Shown in pieces: positions 31,613 to 43,204 of a stretch of 64,000 bases of DNA. The notes beneath the pieces are model-generated. The model was not told the DNA's origin. It saw nothing but the letters and a program-made list of their open reading frames with translations, and did no database searches. The DNA lies in contig CP126207.1 in the NCBI GenBank assembly GCA_030272155.1, forward strand, positions 806,001 to 870,000. The letters run 5' to 3'. How positions within the stretch are numbered: the first letter of the stretch is position 1; every line of letters begins with the position of its first letter. This stretch comes from Tetradesmus obliquus. Its lineage: Eukaryota > Chlorophyta > Chlorophyceae > Sphaeropleales > Scenedesmaceae. The position numbers and the translations under genes were made by a program.

Positions 31613-34390
31613 GAACCACAGGTGCATCGAGTTCATCAAGTTGTATACAAACAAGGGCAAGTCGCTTGCCTTTGGCAACAAGAAGTCGACTGCCCTCTTC
31701 CAGACTGTCGCTGCACCCATTGGGGGCTGGCTGGCTGCACTGAAGGGAGAGCATGACATTGTGATGAGGGACGGCAAGAAGGTGAGAGTGCTTGCTACCT
31801 GAACAGCAGCAGCAGCAGCAGCAAAGCAGCAGTGCAATTGCCCTGTTTCTGTTGGTCTATCATCTTGTTTCACATACCTGCTGCGCCGGGCAATGGCAAG
31901 TCAGGTGCGTGTGAAAGCATTGAGGGGATTTGGCCGCGCTGTTCCAGACTGTCGCTGCACCCGTTGGCGGCTGGCTGGCTGCACTGAAGGGAGAGCATGA
32001 CATTGTGATGAGGGACGGCAAGAAGGTGCGTGCTCCCACAACACAAACAGTAGCCGCGCAGCAGCAGCAGCAGCAGAAACAGTGTGCTGTTTCTGCTGAG
32101 TGCTCCGGTGGTGTGTACATTCTTGCTGCGTCAAAGAAGTGGCAACAGTCAACACTGTCACATTAATTCAAAATGTCCCTGTAGGTGGCTGGCGGTCTAC
32201 AGAATCTGGTGTTCATCTGGGCAAAGGAGCAGTGCGAAGCCAGCCCTACCGGCACCCCCACTGCTAGCCACCTGTCATTTGAAACTTGCTTGTAACACTG
32301 TCATTATTGCTTGAATGCTTCCTGCAGGTGGCGGGCGGCCTGCAAAACCTGGTGTTTATTTGGGCCAAGGAGCAGTGCGAAGCTAGCCCTACTGGCAGCC
32401 CCACTGACAACCCCGCAGCTGCTGACTCACCAGTCGCCGATGCAGTGACGAAGCCGCCAGCGGCCGGTGACACTCCGGTGTCACCAGCAGCCGGTGACAC
32501 CCCGGCGTCACCCGCCGAGATGACAGAAGCCCCCACCTCCACCACTCCAGTGTCAGGCCCAGAGCAGCCTGTAGTGCCTGGCACTACAACAGATGACAGC
32601 AGTACTACACCTGCAGCAGCCCCGCCGGCAGAGCAGCAGCAGCAGCAGCCGCCAGCAGACGCACCCGCAGCACCGACAGCCGAGACGCCAGTGAGCGGCC
32701 CTCCTGACGCGACACCAGCAGTGACATCTGAGGTGACACCTGGAGTAACATCTGAGGTGACACCCGGAGTGACACCTGGGGTAACACCACCCGGAGTTAC
32801 ACCAGCAGCAGAGGCACAGCTGCCAGACATCCCAATCGACATCAACCCCATCGTCAACCCGGTTACACCGGTTACACCAGATACACCAGTGACACCAGAT
32901 CTCCCTGAAGTTCCCATTGGAGTTAACCCCATCATCCCACCAGGCACCCCCGGCCTCGGTGACACCCCGTCACTAGTGATACCGGTGACACCGGTGACAC
33001 CGCCCACCGGTGTGCCAACTGAAAGTTTCTCGGTGTGCCCGCCGGTGCCCAACATGTGCAGTGAGGCGGCGCCTGAGGGTGACTCAGCATTCTGCCCGGT
33101 GACAAGTCCTTTCACGAGGGCCCGGTGTGAGGGCGGCTGCTGCTTCAGCAGCGGACGGTGCAAGATGCCCTTGTGCAAACTCAACGGCCTTGGCGCAGGT
33201 GAGGGGCTTGGATCATGCGCAGGTCCTTGTATTGCGGCAATTGCTCGCCAGCTTTGTGGTATACAGCTGCTGATTTGGCAGCGGTGGCACCAGCGGCTGA
33301 GGGTGACTCAGCATTCTGCCCGGTGACAAGTCCTTTCACGAGGGCCCGGTGTGAGGGTGGCTGCTGCTTCAGCAGCGGACGGTGCAAGATGCCGCTGTGC
33401 AAGCTGAATGGCTTAGGCGCTGGCGAGTGACTGTGACTGGTCGAAGCTGGGCCTGAAGATCTTGTGAGTGCCTGGCCTGATTGCTTGCCTGTTGATTTGC
33501 GGAAGTGTTTCTGGATGGACACTGCTGCTGCCGACCGCTACTGATGCTGCCAGTGCTGCTGGTGCTGCAGATGTGATGGCATTGGACTTCATCTGCTATG
33601 GCAAGAACAATGGTCCTTTTGGCGGCCTGAACAAGTGCCGCAACCTGGCCTGCAAGCTTGCTAAGCCAGGATGCCAAAGCAGCCTGCTCGGCGGCAACTG
33701 CATTGGTGAGTGAGCCACGGCATCCACAGCAGCCGCAGCAGCAGCAGCCAGCAGAAGCAGCAGCAGCAGCAGCAGTGTTGTGTAGTGTCTTGCCGCCACA
33801 ACAAGCAGCAAGTTCTCCTGCCAGAGCAGCTGGGCAGCAACTGAGCCATGGCATTTGGCCGCCGCAGCAGCGTTCTCTATACTTCCGCATCCAGCCGCCG
33901 CAGCAGCGTTCATTAGCATTGCCTTTCCACATCCATTAGTAACGCAGACGTTCAGAGCAGCCTGCTGGGTGCCACATCAGCGAATGCTGGCAACTGTCTG
34001 AATATCATATCAGCATGGGTTGAAAATCCACCTACCTGGGGCTTGACCAATGTTGCTGCTGCTGCTGCTGCTGCTGCTGTCTTGCGCAGGCACTGTTGTT
34101 GCTGCCAATGACAACCTGGATGAGATGGCTAAGCAGTACATCGGTGAGTCAGCAGCAATGTACTGCCTGCTGTGACCGTGTGAAATAGATTCGTACTGCC
34201 TGTTTTATCGCCCTGGATGAGATGGCCAAGCAATGCATCTGTAAGTGACAGTACTGTACTGCCAAAAGGGGGGGATGCCTGCAGCATTGGACTGCCTTCC
34301 GCGGTTGCCGCGTTTGCTGCTGCCGGCCCTGTCTACCGAAATGAAGGCAGGCTGTGCTTAAACAACCACTGTAAGCTGGCGCCTTGTTTC

Positions 34391-34427
<37 letters not shown>

Positions 34428-37226
34428 ACAGGCAAGCCTTGTATTGAGGTGGTGAACCACCCCGGTCCACTGCTGCACATGCCGCTCAACAAGCCAGGCC
34501 TGCCAGTGCCCAACGGTGAGCAAACAGGTTGTTTCACGAGTACAGGATACAGTGTGGTTGTTATGTTGTGGAGTATGTTGACATGCATGCATGTATGTCT
34601 CTGCATGCTGCACATGCTGCTCAACAAGCCATGACTGCCAGTGCCAAATGGTGAGCAAACGAGTACAGGATACAGTGTGGTTGTTATGTTGTGGAGTATG
34701 ATGACATGCATGCTTGCTGTATCTGCAGCTGCACATGCCGCTCAACAAGCCAGGCCTGCCAGTGCCAAATGGTGTGATCAATCTACTTGTTAGGATGGTG
34801 TTCTACTCAAAACAAAGACCCCATTGGCACCTAGCAGTGCAGCATTCCACTTCGTACTCTTCATACATGATCGCTGGCAGCTCCGCTGGCTGCTGCCATC
34901 TGCAGCAGACTCATCCAACACTCCAGCCCACAAAGCGCTGCCGCTGTTGCTGCTGCTGCCGCAGGCGAGTACATGGGCAGCCTGTGGAGCATCTGCAATG
35001 TTCACTGACTCACATAATGCTGCTGCTGCTGCTGCTGCCGCTGCTGCTGCTGCTGCTGCTGCTGCAGGCGAGTACATGGGCAGCCTGTGGAGTGTGTGCG
35101 ACTGCGGTGCATCGCCAAGCCCGGTGCTGCCTGCGCTGCCGAGCTTTGATTTGTCAAAGCACCTCCTGGGCAAGATGCACCCTGTGTTTGCGGCGTTGGT
35201 GGCAGGTGGGTGTTATGTCCATTCTGTCAGCATGTGCTGTGCATGGAGGTGTTCTTTCTGGTATGTTACAGTGTGTTTGCAGGTGGGTTGGGCTATATGT
35301 GGGGTGTTGGGCATGAAACTGCTGCAATGTATCGCTGAGCCCAGTGCTCCCTGCGCTGCCCAGTTTCGACTTATCAAAACATCTGCTGGGCAAGATGCAC
35401 CCCGTCTTTGCAGCACTAATGGCAGGTGGGGTGGTGGCAGATTTGTGTTTGGGACTGGGTATCTTCAGCTTTGCAGTGCAGTGTGATGATGATGCTAGTG
35501 TTGCTGAGGGATGAGCTGTTATGTTGGCGCTGCTATGTCCAGCCCCGTGCTGCCAACTTTGAACGCCTGAGCAAGCACCTGCTGGGCAAGATGCACCTAG
35601 TCTTTGCCGCACAGGTGGGCGGGTGTGTGTCTGGGTGTATGTTTCTCGCTGTGGGTGCGTGCCTGCTTCTGCACGAGGTTTGTGTGTCTTTCCTGCTGTG
35701 CGCACCGCTGCCCCAGCATGTCTCATGCGCTGCTGATGCTGATGCCGATGCTGCTGCTGCTGCTGATGCTGATGCTGCTGCACACGCTGCAGGCATGGGT
35801 GACAACTCCTGCCAGGGCCCGCTGTGTGCGCTGCTGCCTCAGGTTCATTGGCATAATACATGCACTGTGGCTGACTGCACTTCTGCTGTTACTCTATATC
35901 CTGCTGCTGCTGTTGTTCAGGTATGGGTGACGGCTCCTGCCAAGGGCCGCTGTGCGCGCTGCTGCCACAGCTGCCCGTTCTCAACGCAAGCCTGCCAGAA
36001 ATCCAAATCCCAATGACGCTGCTGGCCAACCTGACAGCCCTGCTGAAGCCTAAACCTCTGCCTGATGTGGCGCCTCTGGCAGGTGAGCGCGGTTTAGGCA
36101 GCCCGCTAGTGTCTAAATCCTGTTGTTGTAAATATAAATCCCAATGACGCTGCTGGCCAGCCTGACAGCCCTGCTGAAGCCTAAACCCCTACCTGACGTG
36201 GCTCCGCTGGCAGGTGAGCGCGGTTTAAGCAGTGCGCTGGTGTCTAAACCCTGCTGTTCTACATATAGTTGACGCTGCTGGCCAACCTGACAGCCCTGCT
36301 GAAGCCTAAACCTCTGCCTGATGTGGCGCTACTGGCAGGTGACGGGGGTTAAGCAGTTCCGCACTGTCTTAAACCTGCTGGAAATTGATCTCCATGCAGC
36401 GCCCCGCTCCGTGCCCCACCTGTCGTTCTTCTGGCATGATCACATTTTGCAACACCATGCACATCTGTTATTTGGCTGGCCCTCGTCGCGTGGGTTTCTG
36501 CACTGCCCTGCAGGCCTCATCCCAGCCACCCAGATGCCTGATACATCCAAGTAATGCCCGTCACCCTGCCCGACCTGCCGCAATTTACAAATGATGATGT
36601 GCATGTGCATCACTCGAAGCGTGCACACTTCATGCTGACACCCCTTCTGTTGCTTCTGCCGCCCCTGCAGGCCTCATCCCAGCCATCCAGCTGCCAGAAA
36701 TTCAAATCCGCGCCACGCCCCTCACCCTGCCCGACCTGCCGCCATCCATGCACGATCACGTCTGACACACCATGTACATGTCCTGGCTGACCCCCGTTGT
36801 GTTTGTTTCTGCCGCCCTGCAGGCCTCATCCCAGCCATCCAGCTGCCAGAGATTCAAATCCGCGCAACGCCCCTGACCCTGCCTGACCTCCCTACCTTTG
36901 AAGACTGTGTCGCCAACTTTGTCACCATTGCCAAAACCCTGGCGCCAGCCATCCAGGCGGTTTTGCCGGCGCCACTTTCAAAACCTGATTTGGTGCACCT
37001 GGTTGCCAGCCTGCTGCCGCAGCTGCGCTTCGAAGCCCCGCAGATCGAGCTCGCCGCCGACGTTCAAAATTCGAATTCAAATTCAAACAGGTTTGAATTT
37101 TCGGACCTGGTGGGCCTGGTGAAAAAGGCGCTGCCCAAGCTGCCACAGTTCCCGGCTATGGCCGCGAACTTCCCGGGGATGCCGCGGGTGACAGTAGAGG
37201 TCAGCAGGAGTTCTTCGCAGAGCTGA
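28603..37226 (+). CDS. Secreted jacalin-like lectin with Pro/Thr-rich and Cys-rich regions (11 exons)
   Basis: Exons: 28603-28663, 28937-29115, 30211-30338, 31622-31781, 32328-33198, 33571-33705, 34090-34143, 34432-34515, 35068-35205, 35921-36082, 36823-37226; 2376 nt, 791 aa, every junction in phase. Residues 1-20 are a signal peptide (MAKAVAAAAMLLLFAANQAA). Residues about 21-190 resemble a jacalin-type beta-prism: WRQYGQITKLNLYYSWNYG, YKAGNALIIGHEK, CIEFIKLYTNKGKSLAFG, APIGGWLAALKG and a last strand GGLQNLVFIWAKE. Then come a long Pro/Thr/Val-rich linker with GVTPGVT and PVTPVTP repeats (about 195-425), a Cys-rich part (CEGGCCFSSGRCKMPLC and others), and a Leu/Pro-rich C-terminal half. Likely a cell-wall or extracellular glycan-binding protein; ligand unknown. 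Introns and the post-stop region hold many exon-edge copies. The lectin call is by fold pattern, not by sequence search. Confidence 0.8.
29249..29355 (+). repeat. Copy of lectin exon 2 donor half
   Basis: The second half of exon 2 (QQVDHTEQWRQYDQITKLN... to GIK|GTAGGT) is copied about 240 bases downstream with few changes, donor intact. Confidence 0.9.
29818..30210 (+). repeat. Four truncated copies of lectin exon 3
   Basis: Copies start at 29818, 29917, 30013 and 30112; the true exon is at 30211. Each begins (CTG)nCAG|GCCACRTAC and codes ATYGYKAGNALIIGHEKNLYS, and each ends at the same place in CGCATCTGA, where the true exon reads CAGCATCTGGAG. The shared loss suggests one founding truncated unit that was then amplified. 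Unit length is 95-99 bp. Confidence 0.95.
30525..30835 (+). repeat. Two copies of lectin exon 3 donor edge
   Basis: The exon 3 end (LELADYEHVVKA...QQPNK|GTGAGC) recurs at about 30528-30596 with donor intact and at about 30762-30825 with the donor lost. Confidence 0.88.
31461..31545 (+). repeat. Upstream copy of lectin exon 4 start
   Basis: GTAG|GTGCATCGAGTTCATCAAGC to AACAAGAAGTCAG duplicates the first half of exon 4 (CIEFIKLYTNKGKSLAFGNKK), again preceded by a CTG run. Confidence 0.9.
31925..32026 (+). repeat. Copy of lectin exon 4 donor half
   Basis: The exon 4 end (LFQTVAAPVGGWLAALKGEHD to GKK|GTGCGT) is repeated with an intact donor. A diverged copy of the exon 5 start (GTGGCTGGCGGTCTACAGAA) also lies at 32185-32260. 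Confidence 0.9.
33313..33430 (+). repeat. Copy of lectin exon 5 donor edge
   Basis: The Cys-rich end of exon 5 (GDSAFCPVTSPFTRARCEGG and on) recurs about 230 bases downstream. In the copy the donor G|GTGAG has become GGCGAG followed by TGA, so it cannot splice. Confidence 0.9.
34600..35015 (+). repeat. Copies of lectin exon 8 end and exon 9 start
   Basis: HMPLNKPGLPVPNG plus donor recurs near 34608-34655 (with an in-frame TGA) and 34730-34775 (donor GTGTGA). The exon 9 start (GCAG|GCGAGTACATGGGCAGCC) is copied at 34966-35005 before the true exon at 35068. Confidence 0.88.
35330..35845 (+). repeat. Copies of lectin exon 9 end and exon 10 start
   Basis: The exon 9 end (FDLSKHLLGKMHPVFAA) recurs at 35335-35425 and 35535-35615. 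The exon 10 start (GCAG|GCATGGGTGACAACTCC to CTGCTGCCTCAG) is copied at 35793-35842, before the true exon at 35921. Confidence 0.88.
36133..36765 (+). repeat. Copies of lectin exon 10 end and exon 11 start
   Basis: Two donor-side copies of exon 10 (MTLLANLTALLKPKPLPDVA plus GCAG|GTGA) lie at 36139-36215 and 36269-36340. Two acceptor-side copies of exon 11 (CTGCAG|GCCTCATCCCAGCC) start near 36511 and 36670 before the true acceptor at 36822. The two array types meet in the middle of the intron. Confidence 0.9.
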
Positions 37227-37304
37227 GAAGTTCCCGGTGAACTTCCCAGCGGCTGCGGTGAACTTTCGGGTGATAGTGGTGAACTTCCGAGCGCTGCTAA
37301 GGCT

Positions 37305-37835
37305 TCCGGAGATGCCGCGGGTGACAGTAGAGGTCAGCAGGAGTGCTTCTCAGAGCTGAGAAGTTCCCACTGAACTTTATGGCGACTGCTAAGGCTGCCG
37401 GAACTGCTGAGGCTGCCTCTGGTGACGGTGGAAGTGAGTCGGAGTGCTTCGCAGAGCTGAGAAGTTCCTGGTGAAGTCTCCAGCAGCTGCGGTGGACTTC
37501 TTGGCAATGGCTGCAAACTTCCCGGGGCTGCTCAGGCTGCCGGAACTGCCTCGGGTGACGGTGGAAGTGAGCCGGAGTGCTTCGCAGAGCTGAGAAGTTC
37601 CTAGTGAACTTCTCAGCGTCTGCGGTGAACTTCTGGGTGATAGTGGTGAACTTCCCGGGGCTGCTAAGGCTGCCGGAGCTGCCTCGGGTGACGGTGGGGG
37701 TCAGCTAGAGTGCTTTGCAGAGCTGAGAAGTTCCCGGTGAAGTTCCTGGCAGCTGCAGTTCCTGGTGAACTTCCTGCCCCTGCTGCAGCTGCATGAGTGA
37801 TGCTGGAAGTCAGCGGGATCATTTCGCGGAGCTAG
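37305..37835 (+). repeat. Five copies of the lectin terminal exon end, beyond the stop
   Basis: After TGA 37226 the last coding stretch and stop context (GGTGACNGTRGARGTCAGC...GCAGAGCTGAGAAGTTCC) recurs at about 110-130 bp spacing near 37318, 37424, 37555, 37682 and 37797, decaying rightward. They would lie in the 3' UTR. Confidence 0.88.
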
Positions 37836-39010
37836 CGTGTGTGAGCTTTGATTATGTGAACTGTTTGAACCGTGCTGAGTGACTTGATACTTGACAGCGG
37901 GTGCAGGAGACCATTCAATCTGGCAGACAGTTGCAGTTTGAGCTGAGCACAGCAATTTCAGCACCAGCGATGTTTGACTCAATGCGCAGTGCAGGTCTTG
38001 TTTGCGTTTCGAATTGAGCACAGTGAAGATGAGTGGATGCGGCAATGCAGGATGACAGTACTGTCACTGCAGTATTGCTGCTGCAGTGCCGCATATCAAT
38101 TGGCGCACTAGCAGCAAAAACCGGCAGTGTACTGCTGCAGGATCATCCAGAAGTTCTGGCAGCTGGGTTTGATGCTGGACCCAGCTGGGTCTGCTGCTCA
38201 GCAGGCTGCAGCTAGCTGCACAGTAATGTGCATGTTTGTGCTATATGCTGTAACTATGGTGTAGTCTTATCATGTTTGGTATGCCGTCGTGTGAAGCGCT
38301 GAAATACGCGCCGACAGAAATCTGAAATTTGAAGTTTTGCTGTCACCCTCATCATGACACAGTTTGGCTACACATTCACCTCGTCGTTTTCCCAATGTAA
38401 GTTCAGCAACACAGCTATTGGACCGGGGGCTCCCTTGAGTGCAAGGAGGGGGAGCACTGCTCCGTGTTACTAGCACGTACTCGAACAACGTCGTGTTATC
38501 AGTCGGTTGTCACTTGCGGCAACTCTATACAGCATGCCTGCCCGCAACAGAGCTGTGCGTGTGAGACGTGTGATGAGCAAGTGCACATCCTGTGGTGCAA
38601 AGATGTATGATGCAAAACACTGACCAAAGACTGCAGCGTGTAAGCGCCAGTCGTTTTCAAGGCCATTACATACCATCAAAGACATGAAAGCCATTCCCAG
38701 CTCATGTACAGGAATGCAGCAACACACTTCAGCGGTAGACGCTGGCAAACATGCTTAATTCCAGGTGCAAACTGCATTCTATTCGCACTATTTGTACTAC
38801 GTAGCAGTATACTGCTGTACTACATGAGTGCCAGCTGCACGATACACTGTGCACTGAGAGCAGTGCGGCATGCAGTACTGGTGGATCTCTGCACATGCAC
38901 CCCTGCTATGCGGCCGTATGTATATCCCCTTGTACAGGAATCCCTGTCTAAACACACCACTATGCATAATCAAAACTTATGAGAGAGGTTTTGAGTTTTT
39001 TTTCATCCAA
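37836..39010. other. Convergent intergenic region, no gene seen
   Basis: Lies between two convergent genes. The first TGTAA after the lectin stop is at 38249-38253, a possible though distant poly(A) signal. Open frames are short and unrecognised. Confidence 0.4.
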
Positions 39011-39440
39011 GCAGGTTGGGGCCACCGGCCATGCCCGGCATAGCGGGCAGCGTCACAGGCTGCACTGCGCCAGGCACAGCCAGCCAATTTGAACAACAAC
39101 AAACCCGTATCAAGGTGTTTGAATCCATTCAAATCAGAGCATGCCTGGTTCAACCAAGCAGGCTGGGTGCACCAGCAATTCCTGGCATTGCGGGGAGTTT
39201 CACAGGCTGCGCTGCACCGGGCAGCTTCCCAGTTGTGCCCTTACTAAGTAGTACTAAAAACAGGCCAGCACCCAGCACAACCATCAAACAATCAGCAACA
39301 ACATCGGATCCACCGCCTGCGCTATCTGAACTGACGGCTTTGCCTAACCCAGCAGGCTGGGTGCACCTGCCATTCCCGGCATTGCGGGAAGAGTAACCGG
39401 CTGCGCTGCACCGGGCACAGCCAGTCAATTCCAACCACAA
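39011..39440 (-). repeat. Three copies of the 3' end of the secreted repeat-protein gene, beyond its stop
   Basis: Copies of the minus-strand terminal coding segment (GAAQPVNLPAMPGMAGAPSLLG then TGA, sense on minus) lie near 39350-39425, 39150-39225 and 39011-39075, spaced about 140-190 bp. The true end is at 39491. Between them recur copies of TTGAACAA/ATCAAGGTGTTTGAAT sequence. Confidence 0.88.
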
Positions 39441-39490
39441 CAAACCCCGTATCAAGGTGTTTGAATTTATTGGATAAAACCATGCCTGGA

Positions 39491-41554
39491 TCAACCAAGC
39501 AGGCTGGGTGCACCAGCCATTCCCGGCATGGCGGGGAGGTTCACTGGCTGCGCCGCACCAGGCAGCCTCACACTCGTGCCCTGAGCAGTGCTGGTCACCT
39601 GGCCCAATGGTGTAGCAGTAGTAGAGGAAACAACCTCTCCCTTTGCATTGCGGATGGTGGTGCTGTTGCTGAGCCCGGCAGGGGCCTGCACTGTCTCCTT
39701 TGAGCCCACGCCCTTCACTGTAGTAACAGTAGTGGTGGATCCAGCAGCCTGCAAATTAACACAGAGCGGGTATAGAGCGTGGATTAACAGCATAATGGAA
39801 ACCTTAAAACCAGCACTGTGCTGTCAGGGTGTTTGAAATGGTCAGATCGGAAAAGTTGGGGAGTTTTGGTGGTGGTGCTGTTGCTGAGCCCGGCAGGGGC
39901 CTGCACAACCTCCTTTGAGCCCACGCCCTTCACTGTAGTAACAGTGGTGGTGGAGCCAGCAGCCTGTAGGCAAAAATGAGGAAAAATAACATTATCAGTG
40001 TGTGTTGTTTTAGTTGCTGAGACCTGCGGGGGCCTGCACTGTCTCGGTGGATCCCACTCCCTTGATTGTGGACACGGTAGTTGTAGACCCGGCCGCCTGC
40101 AAGCACACAGCAGCACAGCTGTCGTGTAAGTTTATGATGCGCTGAGGCCAGCTGGGGCCTGCTCTGTCTCGATTCACAATAAGGTTGGGGGGGGGGGGGG
40201 GGGGAGTGTTGGTGGTGGTGCTGTTGCTGAGGCCTGCTGGGGCCTGCAGCACCTCTTTCGAGCCCACTCCCTTCACCGTGGTGACAGTGGTGGTGGATCC
40301 AGCAGCCTGCAGGCAAAAGCGTCACATTTGTGTCAGCATGTGGAAGGGTTGGAATAGTTTTGATGGAGCTGGCGGCCTGCAAGGAGGAACGCCAAAAGCA
40401 GAAAGTATGAGTGGCTTGGAGCCTCGGCTCCGGTTGCTGTTGCAGAGGCCTGCGGGGGTCTGCGCTAGGCAATTGAGCCTACTCCCTTGACTGTGGACAC
40501 GGTAGTTGTGGACAGCATGCAGGGAGCGGCTTCAGACTTCACACACACTTTGATATAGGGGTGTGCACCATCACATCTGTTGGGGGCGCTGTAGCTTCCG
40601 CTTGTTGTGTTGCAAGCGACTACTCTCAGTCCACACCCTATGACATGCATTATAAGTTACTTCATCAAACATAATCCATGTATTCTGGTAAAAAGCAGCA
40701 GCCCGCACCTTCACGACGGTCTTGCTGGTGGTGTTGGTGGTCTGCACGTTCACGTCAGTGAGGGGCGCCTTCACAGCGACCGCCACCTTCCCATTCTTGT
40801 TGGTCTTGACTCCCACACTGCAAACAAAAACAGAGATAACATTGTATTCAATTAAAAATTGATGTTGCACAAATGGCATCAGTCAGGGGCGCCTTTATAG
40901 CGACCGTCACCTTTCCATTCTTGTTGGTCTTGACTCCCACAGTGCAAACGGCAACAAAAAACATTGTAAAGATGGACAGTCTTGTGTTTAATACATTATT
41001 TGTTGTTGTATAAATGACATCTGATGAGGGGCGCCTTCACTGCCACAGCCACCTTGCCGCCTTTGTTGGTCTTGACTCCCACACTGCAACACACAACACA
41101 CAGATGTGATTTTGAATTGGTTTGAATTTTTCAAAAAATCATTTTTCTTCTTCTTCGACTCCTTCAAAAAGCATTTTCAGTGAGAGACGCCTCGACAGCC
41201 ACCGCCACCTTGCCATTCTTGTTAGCCTTGACTCCCACACTGCAGCACACAGCACACAGATGTGATTTTGAATTAGTTTGAAATCTTCAAAAAACATTGT
41301 CAGTGAGAGGCGCCTCGGCAGCCACGGCCACCTTGTCGTTTTTGTTGGTCTTGACTCCCACACTGCAGCACAGGGGACACAGAAACAAAACAAATCAAGA
41401 AAATGGTTCAGATGATGTCATTGACCAGGGTGTGGGCAATGATTTGATGGCTCTATATCTGCTAGAACCACAGAAATGCAACTCACTTAGTGAAGGGGGC
41501 AGCAACCTTGGTGTCAGTCGTGGTGTTGGTAGTCTTGACTCCCACCCTGCGCGC

Positions 41555-41587
<33 letters not shown>

Positions 41588-42592
41588 TGGTGAGCACAAA
41601 CAGCAGCAACCTTTATTTTGTGTGGTGTTGGTGGTCTTGACTCCCATCCTGCACATGCAGCAGCAGCAGCAGCGGATGCAGCAATGGACAGCAAGCCACA
41701 GCAGCAACAGCAGCAGCAGCCTTGGCGTCTTTGACATAAAAGGCGCGGCAACCTGCACTTGGTTGAAAAGGCAGCAATGCGCCCTGCCACACAGCACAAC
41801 AGCACAGACAAAACTAAGGAGTCATAAACCACACTCACTTTGTGAAGGGCGCAGCGACCTGGGTGCTGGTGGCGCCAGCCACACAGCATGACAGTATATA
41901 ATCTTCTATATATTCGGACAAATCGTTAAAAATGTCCGTCCGAAGCTGTAACAAAAACTTGTCAGACACCCTTACCCAAATCAACGACACCTTAAGCGCT
42001 TGAGTATACACACTCACTTTGTGAAGGGGGCGGCGACCTGGGTGTTGGTGGCGCCAGCCTTGGTGGTGGTGACAGCGACGTTCACCTTCCGTGCATTTAA
42101 AACGTCAAACTTGGTCAACCCGGTCAAACTTGGTCAAACAAAGAGCAAGGCTACACTCACTTTGTGAAGGGGGCGGCAACCTGGGTGTTGGTGGCGCCAG
42201 CCTTGGCGGTGGTGACAATATGCTGCACTGCAGCCCGTCTGTAGATGACAAGGAGGCAACACATAGTCACACCCACCTTGTGGAGAAGGCAGCGAGGTAC
42301 CCTGCCTCACAGCACAACAGCACAAACTAACAGCACACTCACATTGCTTTATTACAACCACACTCACTTTGTGAAGGGCGCAGCGACCTGGGTGTTGGTG
42401 GCGCCAGCCTTAGTGGTGGTGACAGCGATCTTTGTTGCGACAATAGGAGCATCAACTTTTGTGCTGTTGGAGCCCTTGGTGCTCTTTGTGACTGTCTTCA
42501 CACCGACTGCAGCTCCTGCTGCTGCTGCTGCTGTTGCAGCAGAGGGCTTGGGGGTAGCAGGGGCAGCCAGCAGGCGCCTGGGGGACGCATCT

Positions 42593-42648
<56 letters not shown>

Positions 42649-43204
42649 GGCACAGACAGTTTCAGCTTCAGCACAGTGCTGCGAATGCAGACCCAATGGT
42701 TAGGGGCAGCAGGGGCAGCCAGCAGCCGCCTGGGGGACGCAGCATCTACGGACAGACAGAGCAGCAGCAGCGGCACAGCGGTACAAGCAGTGCCAGCTGG
42801 AGTGTGCCCCTGCGCAGTCTATAAGCACAAAGGTGCCTGGTTGCACTCTTTTTGGCACGGGCTGCTGCAGCAGCACAGCAGTGGTGTTGCTGGCACCCCC
42901 TCACAGCAGTGACTGCTGTGTCACTGCAGCAGATCAAGTGCTGCATCATGCTGGAGCATGCTGCCAGTGAGGCGTATCGCGCCGTGCTTGTTTCGAAACT
43001 CATCACATGCAATATAAAATTGCTTTTAGGCCTCGAACAATGAAAATGCCGGCTCTAAAAGGCGCTGCTCTGCTGTGTCCCACCACAAGCTCGCTGCACA
43101 GGGCGAGGCACTGCTTGCTGCTTGCCGCTCTCACCTGCCTGCACCGCCAGCAGCAGCACAAACACAGCAGCGAAAGCCATAGCTGCAGCAGCTGCGGAAT
43201 TCAT
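39491..43204 (-). CDS. Small secreted Thr/Lys/Val-rich repeat protein (5 exons)
   Basis: Minus-strand exons, 5' to 3': 43204-43135, 42590-42368, 41546-41487, 40817-40709, 39748-39491; 720 nt, 239 aa, all phases close. The N terminus MNSAAAAAMAFAAVFVLLLAVQA is a signal peptide. The mature chain starts with an Arg-Arg/Ala-Pro-rich segment, then three imperfect repeats of VGVKT...K-V-x-A-P, then a Gly/Ser/Thr part (GSTTTVTTVKGVGSKETVQ) and a C terminus of PAMPGMAGAPSLLG. Cys is absent from the mature part and Thr, Lys and Val dominate; a cell-wall or extracellular structural role is a guess. Exon 2's acceptor is (CTG)nCAG. Because many near-identical exon copies exist, other splice combinations would also be in frame; this is the set in which every junction has a good site. 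Confidence 0.65.
39870..40500 (-). repeat. Copies of the terminal exon start (secreted repeat protein)
   Basis: The minus-strand exon 5 start (GCAG|GCTGCTGG... coding AAGSTTTVTTVKGVGSKE) recurs near 39965, 40095, 40310 and 40515 with the same VQAPAGLSN sequence in three of them. These lie upstream of the real exon in transcript order. A run of 18 G (40187-40204) sits inside one intron copy. Confidence 0.88.
40880..41365 (-). repeat. Four copies of exon 4 acceptor edge (secreted repeat protein)
   Basis: Minus-strand copies of CTGCAG|TGTGGGAGTCAAGACCAACA (VGVKTNKNGKVAVAVKAPLTD) lie near 40940, 41085, 41240 and 41365 before the true exon at 40817. The nearest copy reads CACTG instead of CAG and has lost its acceptor. 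Spacing 125-155 bp. Confidence 0.9.
41600..42240 (-). repeat. Copies of exon 2 donor edge and exon 3 start (secreted repeat protein)
   Basis: The minus-strand exon 2 end (AGATNTQVAAPFTK|GTGAGT) is repeated near 42155-42225, 42018-42075 and 41838-41882, all with good donors. One exon 3 start copy (GCAG|GATGGGAGTCAAGACCACC) lies near 41620-41650. A decayed exon 2 acceptor copy lies at about 42705-42745. Confidence 0.88.
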
